Shown here: positions 23,566 through 35,365 of the stretch, piece by piece
Numbering within the stretch: the first letter of the stretch is position 1
How the letters are laid out: the number at the start of each line of letters is the position of its first letter
Source: Magicicada septendecula
Taxonomy: Eukaryota; Arthropoda; Insecta; Hemiptera; Cicadidae
NCBI GenBank assembly: GCA_034769895.1
Contig: CM068372.1
Location: 438,716,958-438,780,957, forward strand
Reading direction: 5' to 3'
Length of the DNA stretch: 64,000 bases
Notes under the pieces: model-generated
What the model saw: only the letters and a program-made list of their open reading frames with translations
Database searches by the model: none
What the model was told of the DNA's origin: nothing
Program-made: the position numbers and the translations under genes

Positions 23566-25305
23566 TAATATTTGGTTCCGAAAAATGTGTTAACATACAG
23601 ATGCAGTAACACTTTAAAGACAACAGTCATATAGGACGTCGATCACAGATGTAAAATGTGTGTTAGTAACGTGCCACAAAACTATTCCATAAAGAAGCCG
23701 TGACGATCAATGTCGGATTAGTTTACATTCCTCAACAGATACAGCTCGACTAAAACTTTCAAGTAGTTTTAGTTAGACACAATTCGACGTTACTATATTA
23801 TTTAATTTAGTAGAACCCAGCTGAATTCAGTGCTTTCGGGTGATTAAAAAATCGCTATGGAGAACCGTACATGACTTCCACGTTCTGAGATTTATATTCA
23901 AATTGTTAAATATAAATTGAAAAATTTGACATGTTTGACAAACTGAAATGAAATATTTCCATAGAAACTACTTCTCTGTTGCCGATAACGTAGTACACAT
24001 ATACAAATTTATACCCTCCCCCTTCAACTATAATTTTCATTTATAGACAATTACCCCCTCCCCTTTCAACTACCCTTTTTATTTATAGATATTTCATCTA
24101 CCTTTCTACAGTGGAATATTATCATCTTCTTTTCAGGATACTTTATTTATAAAAATTAAGTACTTTACTCTTGTTAAAACGTAAAACGTTGCAGGTAAAC
24201 TACCCCTTCCCCTTAACTGATCTTCACCAAAATTAATAAGCCTTGAGTCCTCTACAACTCGGGCTCACATGAAAAAAATCATTTGATTCTATTTGAATTT
24301 GCGGCAGTTATCGTTTACTATAGAAAAAATTCTATACATAGACACTTTTCGAAAAATGACTTTTCTTCATGTAGTGCAATCAGAATCAGCCCTTATCTCT
24401 AACACGATTTTTCCGCCATCACCATACTTCCATTTCCTTATGGAACATGGAAGTAATAATACGCCAAACAAGGCGAGTTACTCTGACATCTTAGAAAGCA
24501 TCTAAGAACCCAAACCTAACCTACCTACCTCGGTACCTAGAGCGTTTCGTTACCTATCGCTCTGTACGTGAGAGATAAATCAAGGAAACTCCCGAACGCT
24601 CCAAGCAGTAGAGATGGACGTCTGCAGATCTCGTCGAGTACCTAAGGTTAAGCACATTAGAAACAAAGAAATTAGACATAAATATTTGTAGAAAGATGAA
24701 TATTAGTCACCATTAATACGAAGAGTTCCTTTTGATGTGGCCTGTTGGCGAAACAGAAGGAAGGATGAGGGTAAACCTAAGAGACCCATTCGTTTTTACC
24801 ATCGTTAGTCTTCGCCTACGGGACTTATTAACGAAGTTAGATAATTTTGTTGGAGTTAGATATGATTCCATCAGTGAACAAAGTCCTGGAAAAACCTTTT
24901 TGACTTTAACGTTTTCTGTAATTATAATCACCTGATAATTAGAGTTTCAGTTAATGTATCGGGCTAATCGATATTGTACAAGGTACCTCATATCACATTG
25001 TTTGGCAACCCAACAGTTGTTTCGTGCTAGCACACGCATAATTACATCGGTCTTCAAACATTTTGACTCTAAAGAAAAATAAAGTTTGGAAAGTCCGCAC
25101 CAGTTAAAGTCTCACTACCAAAGAAGCGTCCGCAGCCAAAGCGTCCTTACTGGGGGGTTTCTAAGCTTTCCCCAGTACCGTCCGCTTTCAAAAGAAATTT
25201 TTTCCATGGGCCCTATATAGTGGGAAACTATATTTATGAATTTGTTCAGAGCAACTATATCCATCGCTACGGAGGTTATTCATTCAACTGGAAGTTTACA
25301 TCCAT
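23566..25305. other. Unassigned stretch
   Basis: No supported gene. 24,000-24,210 has three loosely repeated CCCCTTCAACTA-like segments. 24,713-24,935 is open on both strands for about 70 codons; neither product matches a family I know. 25,080-25,220 has CCGTCCGC-like GC-rich scraps. Confidence 0.3.
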
Positions 25306-25316
25306 GAAAGCAGATG

Positions 25317-25970
25317 TGAGCAGATACAGATCCATGGTGGCAGATTACAATCAAAGCATTTCCTTATCCAAAATAAAAGTGGCTTTTTCTGGGGCAAATC
25401 ATAATAGAACAAAGTTTGTCATACACGACTCGCCAATAGAACAGGTGCCAGATTTTAAGTATCTAGGGTGTAGCATCAAATACCAAGATGATAAGGAGGT
25501 TGAAAACAAAATTAGTCTCTTCCAGTCGCTTTGTGGCTGTATCATTAAAAAGTTAAAGAAGAAAACAAGGAAAGAGACGCAATGGAAATATTATAATGTA
25601 ATGGCCATACCTCAACTACTCTATGGTAGTGAGACTTGGATTAGAAAGGCCAACGATATATCTAGAATACAAGGAGGGGAAATGAGGTTCTTGAGGTCTG
25701 TAAAGGGATGTACCAGATCTTATCAGAAATTATCATATTAGAATGGAGCTAGGCATAGCGGAAAGCTTAAATGAGAAAATCTTCCGGTACAAAACGGAGT
25801 GGCAGTTACACGTAGAGAGAATGGATCCAATTGGATTTTCAAGAAAACCCCTTGACTATCACACAAGGGGGAAGAGAAGTGTGGGAATACCCCGTAACCG
25901 ATGGTGGGATGACTTCCAATGAGACTGGAACAGGCTACTAGCCTAAGCCGTAAAGGATGACGATGACGAC
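25317..25970 (+). pseudogene. LINE reverse-transcriptase C-terminal region, mostly open
   Basis: An open frame (25,220-25,741) covers YNQSISLSKIKVAFSG, VPDFKYLGCSI (the KYLGC box after the palm), KKTRKETQWKYYNVMAIPQL, LLYGSETWIRKA and RIQGGEMRFLRSVKGCTR. After a stop at 25,739 the tail continues in other frames: the antisense trace around 25,780-25,960 matches the RMDPIGF...GKRSVGIPRNRWWDDF end, then (GAY)n. GAAAGCAGATG at 25,306-25,316 recurs exactly at 25,971-25,981, an 11-bp target duplication. This is the best-preserved of the tails, but it lacks endonuclease and catalytic aspartates, so it cannot act alone. Confidence 0.8.
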
Positions 25971-25981
25971 GAAAGCAGATG

Positions 25982-27263
25982 GATGCACGGATGCATGGGA
26001 CAAGGACTTCCACTGCTGGCAATACAAACACCACTATTGACGATACTCACCCCGACCTGCATATCAAATACTCATAAAAAACTATGTCAGTGTTTTACAA
26101 AATGATCAATTTTAATGGCGAGGCATTATTTTACGATACCAAAAGCAGCCCAATACAAGGGAAGATATACCATAGAATATAAAGTAAAAAGCATGCGGCT
26201 AAAGGTAGATAAAAGAAGAAGAATTAACAATTTTAAATAAATAGCAGTAGAATGACTGTAACGTATACGATACAAATGACTATGACCCAACCCAAGTGAT
26301 TGGCCAAATGAGAAATTATATGAAATAAACCCATGAAATAAAAAACTAAGAAAAGTAAATATAATTAAATGTACCATTGAATATAGAAAGTACAAACCAA
26401 AAGGAAATGTTGTAATATTAGCTAAGTAAGTATAGAATAATGATGAAATAAAGAAATAATAAAATACACAAACAATGATACAGAAAAGTATAATAACAAA
26501 AATGAAATATAATAGAGATAGACTAATACTCAAAATAGTCATAGACCAAAGTGAACCAAGTCTGCATGATATGAATAGGGAGTGAATTACAAATAAACAC
26601 TAAGTAATAAACACTCTGTGATAATACGGGCTACGCGAGGTTTCCAATACCACACCATAAAGTACTGAAACAGGTGACAAAAAGTGTGAAAGATTACAAG
26701 GTTACTACTGAATTTGCCATAAAATACTACAGTTAATGATTTAAACGACAAAATTTTGTAGCGGCCTCTTAGTAACTATTTGCCCCTCAACGTGTCCTTA
26801 GGGCCAGCGACAACCCTTTGGGAGCATCCTCTTTGGGAAATAATATTTGAAAAGGAAACTCCGTTTGGCTAGACAAAATCAGTCGACTATAAGATGCTTC
26901 TCAGATGTTAAGGGAGTTACTGGCAAACAAATATAGTCCCATATGGCGACGTCTCTATGGCCACAATTCAAACAGATAATAATCGAAATTAATTGCATTT
27001 TACGTCAGACTCGATTACGTTTAAACAACGTTCACGAAAGAAGAAAAGAGAAAGGCAGCCAAAGAAAAGGCAACGTCGATAACAGAAATGATAAAGGTTA
27101 TAAATTGTGTATAACAACAGCGATAAACTACAGGACCGCCGTTGTCGTCTGGGTCTCTCGCTCGCGGATTACATTAATTCCGATTTATTCTATCGATCTA
27201 TTTATATTACTACAAATGCTGTTTAAATGCTAAGACTATACAGTATCTCCTTTCTCTCTGTCT

Positions 27264-27265
<2 letters not shown>
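25982..27265. other. Unassigned AT-rich stretch
   Basis: The minus strand at 26,126-26,542 is open for 138 codons, but the product is a compositionally biased Ile/Leu/Phe/Tyr-rich string in A-rich DNA. I see no family match and treat it as chance. Nothing else is supported. Confidence 0.3.

Positions 27266-27323
<58 letters not shown>
27266..27323. repeat. (CT)n microsatellite
   Basis: About 29 CT repeats with CT-rich shoulders. Confidence 0.95.
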
Positions 27324-27327
<4 letters not shown>

Positions 27328-27514
27328 CTCTCTGTTGTTCTAGTGCGTATACTTATGTCTATCATTCCCTCTCTGGTTCCATACTTCGCTGTACCCCAGT
27401 TCTTCGCCTCGGTCTTTTAGAACTTACTGTGGGAGTACGCATGTGTGTTTAATGCAACTGTCACCAAATTTCAACAGCTCTTAGTAACTACAAAATTCGT
27501 CTTAGACATATATA

Positions 27515-27765
27515 GGACTTCTTCTTCTTCTGTATCTGCCCCTCAGCGTCGCGAGCCTCGTCACATGTAGCGAGCCCACGTCCGCCGCTCAGTCTATTCC
27601 TGTCCATGCACATAGGCTCTATTTCCTGTAAACTCTCTGCTCGGTGCTGTACCAGTCTCTCAATGTGTGGCTGATATGTCATCCTCCTTTGGTTTCCTCT
27701 TGGTCTCTGACCCTCCGGCTTTGCTTCAAGGTCATTCTATTTTATTTTCTTGCTTCATCTGCCCT
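27515..27765 (-). pseudogene. LINE polymerase C-terminal tail
   Basis: The minus strand reads EGQRPRGNQRRMT, HIERLVQHRAESLQEIE, CMDRNRLSGGRGLATCDEARD and then AEGQI plus a (GAA)n end (CTTCTTCTTCTTC on the plus strand). This corresponds to a GKRPRGRPRxRW...DRxxWR C-terminus. More distant upstream residues up to about 27,990 (PGNCLKGFLRQIIGKTRR) may belong to the same copy. Confidence 0.6.
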
Positions 27766-27999
27766 ATTTTCACCTTCCTCACCTCAGGTTGCATCCGGTA
27801 GGGGCTTTAATCCCAAATATCGTATGACCGTCTCTAATGCTACGTCTCCTTGTTTTTCCTATTATCTGCCTGAGAAACCCTTCAGACAATTTCCCGGTAT
27901 TCTGGATAGCCACTGTCCAACCGAGATTTCAACAACCTCTCTGTATTTACTCTGGAATTACCGACTGTACTTAATACACGCAGCGGCCTGATTGAGAAA

Positions 28000-28800
28000 C
28001 CAGGACACCCGTTGCCTCACTCATCAGCACCGGGCGCTGGTCCTTCCTTACCTTGGGTAATACTCCTTCCCTCAAGCACTGCTTAGGCATGCAAAGGAAC
28101 AGATAAGCGCAAACTCGCGCAACCCTTACACCATTTCCACAGGAACACCGTTCTGTCCCCGCGCCTTCTTATTCTTCATCTTACTTATAGCCGGTCTCAG
28201 TTCTTCCTCGCTTAAGAGTGGGGCTTCTTCTAGAGGGGAGGGGTGTGTGGGAAAGAGTGCATCCACTATACCTCGAATACTGACGGCGTCCTTTGTAGGG
28301 CCCTGAGTTTGAACAAGACAATCTCATATGCCATTCCCCAGGAATTACTATCCACTTTCTCCCCAAGTACCTCCCACTTTAGGCGCTTATTCCTTCTGAT
28401 GGCATCCTTAAGAGCATTCCTGGCTCTCTTATATTCTTGATCATCAGTATGTCCTAGATTTCTTCTCCTTGCACTTGTCACCCTACGCCTGAAGCGCGGA
28501 CACTCATGGGTCACCAACAGAAAGGTTTCCTGTTCCCTTGCAGATTTCTTTTTCGAGGTATTGAGGCATCGCAGGCTTGAGTAAGTAGGCGCATTGTGTT
28601 CTTCATCTTTGACTCAGCATTCCACGATGTCTCCATACTTACAGCCTTTTTTCTAACTATCATCCAAACCAGCGGCTTCCCATCTTGCTTGGCCGTGTTC
28701 CATCTGGTTGCATACTGATGGTGGTTTAGTTATTTTTCATAGTGTTTCACCGAATAGTGTTTCATCTGGTAATGTACAGATGATCACTGCCAGTGTAATT
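28000..28800 (-). pseudogene. R1/LOA-like LINE fragment: endonuclease end, linker, start of reverse transcriptase
   Basis: On the minus strand, downward from 28,800: YTGSDHLYIT is the Asp-His box of the endonuclease. A linker follows with WNTAKQDGKPLVW, MKNTMRLLTQACDASIPR and RRRNLGHTDDQEYKRARNALK, DAIRRNKRLKWEVL and SWGMAYEIV. Then PLLSEEELRPAISKMKNKK starts the reverse transcriptase. Order and content parallel the better copy at 34,355-35,365, but the sequences differ enough to be a different lineage. Multiple frames; dead. Confidence 0.75.
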
Positions 28801-28801
28801 A

Positions 28802-28862
28802 CACAATAATAATAAAGATGGTGAGTTTATATAATAATAATAATAAAAATAATAATATTTTT
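28802..28862. repeat. (TAA)n microsatellite
   Basis: Imperfect AAT/TAA tract between two R1-like fragments. TAA/TAAT-type tracts are common LINE 3' tails or targets. Confidence 0.85.
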
Positions 28863-28869
28863 TTACGAG

Positions 28870-29290
28870 GGAGACTGTGGAAAACTAATGTTTGCCACAG
28901 GAAGGGCTGCAGTTATACGGTGTGTGAAACTCGCATTCACCGACAGTAGTCTAGGGTCCACCTCGGGACTCAGCTTTCGCAATACTTCAAGGTGGTGTCA
29001 TTTTTTCTTCATCTTGTGAACGCTGATCTGTTCTAAACCTTCAGCGAGTCCACGTTACCTGTTTTCTGCTATTCTGTCAGCGGCCCTACCAAGATTATAT
29101 TCTGCTTCCTTCTTTTGCCTTAGTACCTTCTCTATGTAGACTGCTGCCTGATCCCAGTGGTGTTCGCTCTGCAGTATTAGTCAGATGATATTTTCACGAG
29201 ATCTGTCTCATTACATATTCCAACGTCTGTCTGTCCTTCTTCCATCTGTCACAGTTGAAAAACGTGTACTACACATCCTATAGTTCCTGT
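28870..29290 (-). pseudogene. R1/LOA-like LINE C-terminal end and 3' region
   Basis: On the minus strand, YTFFNCDRWKKDRQTLE is the end of the C-terminal Cys/His motif, then EHHWDQAAVYIEKVLRQKK and EAEYNLGRAADRIA, a stop, and a roughly 200-bp 3' region ending at the (TAA)n tract. It is 5'-truncated. Confidence 0.65.
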
Positions 29291-29324
29291 TTGTAAAAAA
29301 TGCAGCCTTGTCCGTCTACTTAGT

Positions 29325-29341
29325 AATAATAATAATAATAA

Positions 29342-29404
<63 letters not shown>

Positions 29405-29480
29405 CAGCAGTAGTAGTAGTAGTAGTAGTAGTAGACGATGATATGATGATGATGATGTGGTGGTGATGATGATGATGATT

Positions 29481-29566
<86 letters not shown>
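29325..29566. repeat. Compound trinucleotide microsatellite (AAT)n(AGT)n(ATG)n
   Basis: AAT repeats to about 29,343, AGT to about 29,433, and ATG from about 29,440 to 29,566, with short interruptions. Poly-Ile, poly-Leu, poly-His and poly-Thr open frames here are artefacts. Confidence 0.95.
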
Positions 29567-29639
29567 AACGACGACGACGACATGATGGTGATGTTGAAGG
29601 TGAAGAAGAAGAACAAGAAGAAATACAGCAACACATCTA

Positions 29640-29820
29640 ACATTACCACCAACACTGGACTGCTTTTGGATTACATTTGTTAATATGGCACTAATTTCCG
29701 AAGGCTGAGTCGATCCAGTGTTGTAAAAGATTCTTGAACTCTTATAGTGTTGCACGGGTATCGAGTTGGAGACTTCAAGATTAATAGCTAAGCGCTATAG
29801 CCGCTGGTGGAACTCTATAA
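29640..29820 (-). repeat. tRNA-derived SINE-like element
   Basis: On the minus strand, CAGCGGCTATAGCGCTTAGC (A-box-like) and, about 30 nt later, CCAACTCGATACCCG (B-box-like) form a tRNA-like head at about 29,750-29,815. The body continues with CACTGGATCGACTCAGCCTTCGG and runs into the trinucleotide tract. I infer pol III origin from the two boxes and their spacing. Confidence 0.6.
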
Positions 29821-30072
29821 CTTATATAGATAGCAAAAAATACTACTACTGCTGCTGCTGCTGCTACTACTACTATTAGTGCACATTTTTTTTTTTTTTG
29901 TGGAGGATAAATGCATTATGCACCATCAGGAGACACCCGACTGGTCTCCCGGTGTGTGGGACTCGCACCCACTAAAAACCTCCACTTTACAGGCAGGGAA
30001 CCCCCCCTGGAACAACTATTCGTATGGCTTTAGGGTGGCACCTCGTATTGCGCCTACTAGGCTTCTACAACT

Positions 30073-30550
30073 TTATCTATATGATCGACCTGTGAGACGG
30101 TCCAGTTCAGGCTTCTTCTGCTGTAGGACCATCCTCTCGAAGGTCACAACCATGTCCCAGTTGTCTTTGCTGTTGAGCATGACGCCTATAATGTTATCAG
30201 CCGTCATGGGGCCAATCTCCGATTCGAGTCCTCGCCTCTCCAGCACCCACCGTTGACACTCGAAAAAAGTATGATGAGCGTCATCAGAGTCTGAGTCGCC
30301 ATACACGCACGACGGATCCTCCATCTTACCCATCCTTCGCAGGTATGCACAGAAATAACCATGCCCTGTCAGGAATTGAGTAAGGTAATAATCTATCTCG
30401 CCGTGCGTTCTGTCCATCCATTCAGGGAGGTTCCCAATCAGCCTCGCCGTCCACCTAGCTCGACTCTCCTGCTCCCATCGTAGTTGCCAGCTCCGCATGG
30501 AGTGTACCCTGGCCACTGCTCTTGCTTCTACAAACCCCAATTCTTCCTTG
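30073..30550 (-). pseudogene. R1/LOA-like LINE C-terminal domain
   Basis: Open for about 155 codons to a stop at 30,073: ARAVARVHSMRSWQLRWEQ, RWTARLIGNLPEWMDR, HGEIDYYLTQFLTGHGYF and DPSCVYGDSDSDDAHHTFF, ECQRW. The Cys/His motif expected here (C-x2-C...H...C) has Gly in place of the second Cys. The N-terminal end of the frame meets the insertion at 30,551, and its other half resumes at 32,994. Confidence 0.85.
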
Positions 30551-32993
30551 TATAGTGATCAAAATTTTAAAAATTTATAATTCCTTGATCAAGTGGCACG
30601 CTCACACACTCGAGTTGACAAACCCAGGCCCGAGTCGTAAATAAGAACGAATTAGGGACACGTCAGACCCGACGCCAGTGCGAAGACAATGAGAAAAACG
30701 ACTGAGTACACGCCACAATAGAAAATAAGGAACGTCGTTGACAGCACGAAGTTAGCTACGATTTACAGCGCCAAACAAACCAAGACAAAAGGCATAGTCC
30801 AGCAGCCTGGTTACGCAGAAGTGAAATGGAACACATGCTGTGGGGTTGAGTTGTAACGAGCACACGTATGAACGCTACACCCAGTAACAAAGGGTGCAGA
30901 GAAATCTTGACAAATATGTAGACAATAGAACGGATATTCAATGAATACTAGAGATACACACAGCCCAGCATGAAAACACACCCTGAAGTCCAGCCAGATT
31001 TACAACTAGAAAGCGTGGGACCCGTCCAGGGATGACACCCAACAAAGAGTTGATAATCAGCGGAACGAGCGAAGGGTAAATGAACAATTGACCAAGACAC
31101 TACAGACTCTTAACAAAAGCTATATCAGAGTGCCTCGACAACGTGGAAACAAAGGTTGATAGACAGGCGGAGGAATTGCTCTAGTTTCTGAGAATCAGCA
31201 CTACGTTCGTCGCTGGAATATTCCGGGGATGTCGACGACCAACCAGCGTGAGGCATCTTCCTAAGGAACCGGTGGAGAGAGTAGTAACGACTTGAACGAC
31301 GAATCGGAAAACCGATGACAAAAATCTACAAGGTGGTAGGAATTTAGGGAACCTATCAACAACGGCAGAAGGCGTGGAAATGTGGAAATTGCCTTTTGGG
31401 AGAGAATGTTTGATAAAAACTGTTTGCGAGGACGCGGAGCCCAGTAGTAGTTGCAGGAGCAATAGCAGTAAGACGGAAATAATACAGTGGTAGTAGTAGT
31501 AGTAATTGAAATAGTTTACGCGACTCACTCAACTTTTAACTCGGTTAATCAACCAGTGAAATTGTAACCAAGTCGCGGTCTTAAGTGAACTTAGACATTC
31601 AATTCAATCGCAATTCTACAAAACGTATGTTCGATAGTTTATATGAGTTACCGATAATCAACAGTGCGACTAGACATAACTATCGTTAAACACCTGTGTA
31701 TACGTGACTCTAAACTACGACCGACACGCAACAGTAACAATCCGAGAGTAAAACAGTGGGTGACAGTTTCAAACACTATTCCACCATAATGATTCTCAAT
31801 TTTGGGCATCTGAACTGAGTAAATTAACACGAACACTATTACGCACATTGCATACATTACGCCCAAGGTAGACTAAATAGTTATCTACATGAACACGCAC
31901 ACAGCAAACTCTAAAAGCAAACCATTTTAATGACGATGATAGCATCTTAACACTTGAACTCATAAAACACTTGACGCCAGCGGAGAGTCCAACACCACAC
32001 TATACATAACGAGAGTGGGGAAATTCAGTGAAGTGAAAGTGAAGTGTTCATCGATCAACAGAGATTACGATGTACGAGGAATCCACCAGCGGATGTCATC
32101 TTACACCGATGGAATTTGTGGATAAGCCTTTTGCGAGATAAGTCTTTATGTTTCTTAAATGCTAGTTGATACATACTACTGCAATGTCTCTTCTTTTCAA
32201 AGAGCTTCTCGCTTCTCCCGAGAGATTTCTGTAAATTTATATAAATCATAAATCTAATAATGTCAATATTAAAGTCATTCATCTGAGCATAATGAACGCA
32301 TTTAGCTAGGGATAAAATATATTTGATTGCTTATTGTTTGTATATGTATATTATTGTGTTGTATTTGATTGTACTATATGTCTTGTTTTCAGGAAACAAC
32401 GAAAGAATATTATTGTGATTTTGTTATTATGTGTTTTAATTATGTATTTGCAGGACATAATTTCATTTGTGGTTCAATAATTTACTTAATCAATGATATA
32501 ATAAATAAGTAATTATTACCTATATACATATATCTTGCGTTCATTATTGCGATTAACCTTGACAATTAATTTATCACGTTCCAAGTGATTTCATCTTGTA
32601 ACTTATAAAGAGTCTCCGAGTTTTGCTAATTATCAATAGACACACCCAAATCGACCATTGAAATGTCAGATTAACATGCTCATGTAAATCATATTGATTT
32701 GATAACTATATTGAGTCAAATCCGACAAGTATAATTTACTTTTCCATGTGTGTGTTAAATATAAATGATACCCAAGGAAGTGGGGCTTTATAAATGTCAA
32801 TTACAACCCCATTTGGTTAAACATAAATGATATACGACTTTAATTAGACCCAATTCATTAATGTATAATTGGATGATTTAATAATTCATAATAATTAGCA
32901 TAATTGCACTAAATATAAATGGCGCTCCAAGATCGTGGGGCACGGTAATCACAATTAAATAATTAATTGCCAATTCCATTTATATACACTAAA
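30551..32993. mobile_element. Unclassified 2443-bp insertion within a LINE
   Basis: The four bases CTTG precede it (30,547-30,550) and follow it (32,994-32,997). Dropping the segment and one CTTG joins the LINE codons TTK on one side to EELGF on the other in a single frame, so the boundaries are well supported. Ends read TATAGTG and CACTAAA, a 7-bp inverted pair with one mismatch. The right 250 bp has three AAAYATAAATG blocks (about 32,757, 32,820 and 32,911), two of them followed by a GTGGGGC block. I found no transposase, gag-pol or LTR. Minus-strand open frames (such as 31,181-31,528) match nothing I know. Confidence 0.75.
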
Positions 32994-34329
32994 CTTGGTT
33001 GTGTAGACCCTCCTTCTCTCCTCAGCCATCAGATCTATTGGCATTACTCCAGCGACGACCAACACTGCTGGTTCCGACACCGTTCTGTAGGAGCTTGCAA
33101 TCCGAAGTGCTCCTCTTCGTTGTACCGCGGCCATCTGCTTGCGGTATTTTTCTTACTTCAGTGCGTCGGCCCAGACCTCTCATCCGTAGAGGAGAATCGA
33201 GTTGGTCATCGACATCAGCAGTCGCCGTCTTCCTGCAGCTGGGCCTCCGACATTTGCCATTAGTCTGCTAGTCTGCTTAGCACAGCAACGACCTTAGCGG
33301 CTTTCTCCGAGGAACATCGAATTTTCTCCCAGTAGGAAAGCTTAGTACCCAGGTGCACCCCTAGATACTTCACCGCTGGCTTTGATATTATCGCCTCCCC
33401 CCCCCCCACGAACTGTGTGATTGTGGGTATACGTCGTCGAGTGAGCAGCACAATCTCTGTCTCTCCGTCGCGAGGCTCAGATCGTGTTCGTCCATCCAGA
33501 TGCGGACCCTGCGCATGACCTAGTTCAGCATGCGCTGCGCCTCCTCTGCGTCTCTCGCGGTGATCACGGCAGCCACGTCATCAGCATATGCTACCAGAAA
33601 GGTATCATCCGGCATCTCCATCCGGAGGATTCCATCATAGAAGGCATTCCACAGGTCGGGGCCCAAGATAGAGCCTTGAGCTACGCCTCCTGTTATTTCT
33701 CTGCTGCGTGGCCCATCTGCTGTGTCGTACCGGAGCTCCCTGTCCCTCAGGTAACTTCGTATTATCCGGAGCAGGTAGTCCGGCGCTTGAAAGACGTCCT
33801 CCAGAGCAGCTAGCAAGTCTGTCCACCTGGCCGAATTAAAGGCGTTGCGTACGTCCAGTGTAGCGAGTAGCACCATCCTTCTGGAGAAGTGATTACCCCG
33901 CTGGGCCACCTGGACGGCATTCAAGATCTCCTGTATGGCTCCAATGGTGGATCTGGCCGTTCTAAACCCGTGCTGCCTCGCTGACAGATCTCCCGCATCC
34001 CGAATTGCCGCTACTAGGCGAGGCCTGAGTAGACGTTCCAGTAGTTTCCCCGCCGTGTCCAGCATACAGAGAGGTCTGTATGCCGACGGGGAATTCGGGC
34101 CGCCCTTCCCTTTGCCGACTAAGACTAGTCTTTGGATCTTCCACCTCTTCGGGAAGACTCCATCTTTGAGGCAACGGTTGTACATATTGAGTAGCACCTG
34201 GGGGCAGGATCTAGCGACCACCCTCAGCACTTCCGCAGGTATACCATCCGGCCCTGGTGCCTTCTTGTTGCGCAGGGAACTAGCAGCTAGTGATAGCTCG
34301 TCCTCGCTGAAAATGGGGACGTCTTCCAA
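32994..34329 (-). pseudogene. R1/LOA-like LINE reverse-transcriptase domain
   Basis: Downward from 34,329: FSEDELSLAASSLRNKKAPG, AYRPLCMLDTAGKLLERLL, QHGFRTARSTIGAI, LLATLDVRNAFNSARW (motif A), GGVAQGSILGPDLWN (motif B) and FLVAYADDVAAVI (motif C with YADD), open for 269 codons. A stop near 33,520 and small indels by a C-run (33,401-33,410) break the frame. KYLGVHLGTKLSYWE and, to about 33,000, a LANVGG...GRRRLLM, AVQRRGALRI, TVSEPAVLVVAGVMPID tail follow in shifted frames. Catalytic residues are present, so it decayed recently compared with its neighbours. Confidence 0.9.
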
Positions 34330-34354
34330 TGGCCTGGATACTCCTCACGATCCC

Positions 34355-35365
34355 TCAGTGGGTGACGAGGAAATAGACCGTCCACGATGAAGCGCATCCG
34401 ATTTCGTCCATCCTTGGGCTACGAGGCCGGGCTCCAAGGCTGCTCATTACAAGCCTGTACCCCAGACCCCAGTGATCAGAATCTAGATAATTCCTGAGGG
34501 TCTCCCACTTGAGCCGCTTGCTTCTGTTGATGGCCTCCTTCAGTCTTTTCCTGGCGAGCCGATATTCGTCTTGCGCTTCGGCTGCTGCAATCGCGTTCAA
34601 GCAACGTCTCCTGAGGTCAGCAATCTCGTCTGTCCACCAGTACGCCACTGTCTTCCCCCCGCGGCGTCTCGCTCTCCTGGACACATCGCAGGCATTCCGT
34701 ATGAGGCGCATTGTCGCACCGACGACTTCCTCTGTCGGACCCAAGCTGTTCATCACCGCCTCCTTTCCGATCGCGATGACAACCTGCACCAACTCCACGT
34801 CCAGTTTTGACACATTCCAGCCAGGTGTTCGGCTGGGTTCAGCTATGGGCGAATGCTGAACTCTCCGCAGGGTGAAAGTGATATACTGGTGATCACTACC
34901 AGTATAATCTTCCAGCACCTCCCAGTTCATGACTCTGTGCGCCAATGCATCGGACACCAAAGTAATGTCCGGGATTGTCTCGGCGTAACCAGGTCTTCTA
35001 AAAGTTGAGACACCGCCCACATTGGCCACCGCGAGCCCGACTCTTGCTGCCATCTCTAACACGTACCGTCCCCTGGCGCACGTCGCAGGCATTCCCCACT
35101 CCACCGCTTTGGCGTTGAAGTCTCCAGCGACCACGCAGTGTCCTTCCATCTCACGAATCGTGTCTTCCAATTTGTCCACTTTCTCACGAAATTCGTGGAT
35201 GGTCTCGATAGAGGTGAGGTAGCAGCTCACATAAGTGATGTCCTCGCATCTCACCCACACGAAACCACTTCTGGCACCATGGCTTGAAGGGAGCGGCACG
35301 GTCGAGTCGGGAATCCAGATTGCAGCCGTCCCGAGTAAGTCAGCATACCATCCCGGTTCCTCTCT
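34355..35365 (-). pseudogene. R1/LOA-like LINE endonuclease domain and linker
   Basis: A 314-codon open frame (35,299-34,355), with upstream in-frame residues EEPGWYADLLGTAAIWI to about 35,365. Visible boxes: CVVAGDFNAKAVEWG, IPDITLVSDALAH and YTGSDHQYITF, that is the distal part of the apurinic-type endonuclease. A basic linker (RKRLKEAINRSKRLKWETL, DHWGLGYRLVM) precedes the reverse transcriptase. The first 30-40 residues of the domain are lost to 5' truncation. At 34,330-34,400 the text IVDGLFPRH runs out of frame, marking one or two frameshifts before the next domain. Confidence 0.9.

Noticed and set aside
24713..24935. Coding exon open on both strands (VFPGLCSLMESYL on the minus strand)
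   Set aside because: Slight likeness to glutamate-cysteine ligase (FPGL...SYL) did not extend beyond about 13 residues, and the remainder does not fit.
25738..26034. 98-codon minus-strand frame
   Set aside because: Antisense shadow of the LINE tail at 25,317-25,970.
26126..26542. 138-codon hydrophobic frame as a possible membrane protein
   Set aside because: Composition follows the A/T bias of the strand; no spacing of helices, no family match.
29249..29755. 168-codon minus-strand open frame
   Set aside because: Poly-Ile/Leu translation of a trinucleotide microsatellite joined to a SINE.
29750..29815. A genuine tRNA gene
   Set aside because: A- and B-box-like sequences are present but no cloverleaf or acceptor stem forms, and a SINE-like body follows. 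The same holds at 38,700 and 45,180.
30549..32988. The 2.44-kb insertion as an LTR with TGTATA...TATACA ends
   Set aside because: Those boundaries give no matching flanks and do not restore the LINE frame; the CTTG boundaries do.
34509..34859. Plus-strand frames opposite the R1-like LINE
   Set aside because: Antisense shadows of the endonuclease and linker.
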